From NCBI GenBank assembly GCA_945869965.1, contig CAMBRC010000046.1, positions 1-34,165 on the forward strand: DNA of 34,165 bases. The letters are read 5' to 3'. The notes beneath the pieces were generated by a model. The model ran no database searches. It saw only the letters and a list, made by a program, of their open reading frames with translations, and was not told where the DNA came from. The position numbers and the translations under genes were made by a program. Below, one piece after another: positions 33,911 to 34,165 of this stretch. The number at the start of each line of letters is the position of its first letter. The first letter of the stretch is position 1. This DNA is from Asaia bogorensis. GTDB taxonomy: Bacteria > Pseudomonadota > Alphaproteobacteria > Acetobacterales > Acetobacteraceae.

Positions 33911-34165
33911 GCTAGATATTTTTTGAAGTGCGCGATGGTCCTATCCCAGGAGAGTTTGGCGGCGGCTTCTTGGTAGCGTGGGGTGGAGTTGTTGTGGAAG
34001 CCGTGCTGGGTGCCGGGGTACGTGTGGGCTTCGTAGGTTTTGTTGTTGGCTTTGAGGGCGGCTTCGTAGGCTGGCCATTGGCCGTTGATGCCGGCATCGT
34101 TCTCGGCGAAGTGGATCAGGATGGCGGCGCGGATGTTGGGCACGGTCTCGGTGGCGGCGGCGGCG
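33907..34165 (-). CDS. Dienelactone hydrolase family protein, C-terminal part (continues past right edge)
   Basis: The frame is open to the window end, with no start inside (a GTG at 34143 is internal). The visible ~85 residues include IRAAILIHFAENDAGINGQWPAYEAAL (Asp/Asn loop near the catalytic Asp) and YPGTQHGFHNNSTPRY, which carries the catalytic His of the Cys-Asp-His triad. The Cys-containing N-terminal part is outside. Members hydrolyse dienelactones or related esters in aromatic or other degradation; exact substrate unknown. Confidence 0.85.
   Translation of the reverse strand, partial: AAAATETVPNIRAAILIHFAENDAGINGQWPAYEAALKANNKTYEAHTYPGTQHGFHNNSTPRYQEAAAKLSWDRTIAHFKKYLA

Overview
The window looks like chromosomal DNA of a very GC-rich alphaproteobacterium, most likely an acetic-acid-bacteria relative (Acetobacteraceae, Rhodospirillales). 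This is inferred from the extreme GC content, the alphaproteobacterial run of rlpA-like, dac, tmk, holB, metG and tatD genes, and dispersed AT-rich intergenic repeats and Arg/Pro-rich small proteins that I associate with that family. No rRNA, CRISPR array or complete insertion sequence is visible. No gene's species assignment could be tested here.

Layout. 1-232: a short left flank and a tRNA-Ser(UGA) on the minus strand. 0.27-3.0 kb: an aldo/keto reductase (-), an internally deleted TTC38-type TPR protein (+) and an LpxR-like outer-membrane protein (+). 3.0-6.4 kb: a compact operon of RidA-family protein, ferredoxin reductase, [2Fe-2S] ferredoxin and CYP153-type cytochrome P450, closed by a strong GNRA-loop terminator. 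The three redox genes make a complete electron chain for terminal hydroxylation of alkanes or fatty acids. 6.4-8.7 kb: a small Arg/Pro-rich protein (-) with a repeat inserted in its coding region, a thioredoxin-like protein and an internally deleted protoglobin (-), and a divergent MarR regulator with a C-terminal Cys cluster (+). 8.8-13.0 kb: minus-strand GNAT, Fe-S protein, full-length TTC38-like protein and MmgE/PrpD protein.

13.1-22.1 kb is a long plus-strand housekeeping run: TPR lipoprotein, MltB-type transglycosylase, RlpA-like lipoprotein with SPOR-like end, D-Ala-D-Ala carboxypeptidase, tmk, holB, metG, tatD and a metallo-beta-lactamase-fold hydrolase. Many stop and start codons overlap. 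It combines peptidoglycan remodelling with DNA precursor synthesis, replication and translation.

22.2-26.9 kb (+): a copper amine oxidase broken by a one-base frameshift, a ureidoglycine-aminohydrolase-like cupin, a P-loop ORF without a clear start, a small acyl-carrier-like protein, and a proline-racemase-family enzyme whose two catalytic Cys positions are Ser and Thr. 26.9-34.2 kb (-): alaS, a small Arg/Pro-rich ORF, a CaiB/BaiF CoA-transferase, a CocE/NonD hydrolase and the C-terminal part of a dienelactone hydrolase running off the right edge.

The most unusual structure is a dispersed repeat family. Five AT-rich, nested-palindromic islands (about 8.75, 11.5, 30.3, 31.87 and 33.84 kb) sit within a few bases to tens of bases of stop codons, some carrying a GC-rich inner module. 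A further copy of that GC-rich module lies in-frame inside the small protein gene at 6.5 kb. Two genes with clean in-frame internal deletions and one frameshift suggest active gene decay beside well-preserved housekeeping genes.
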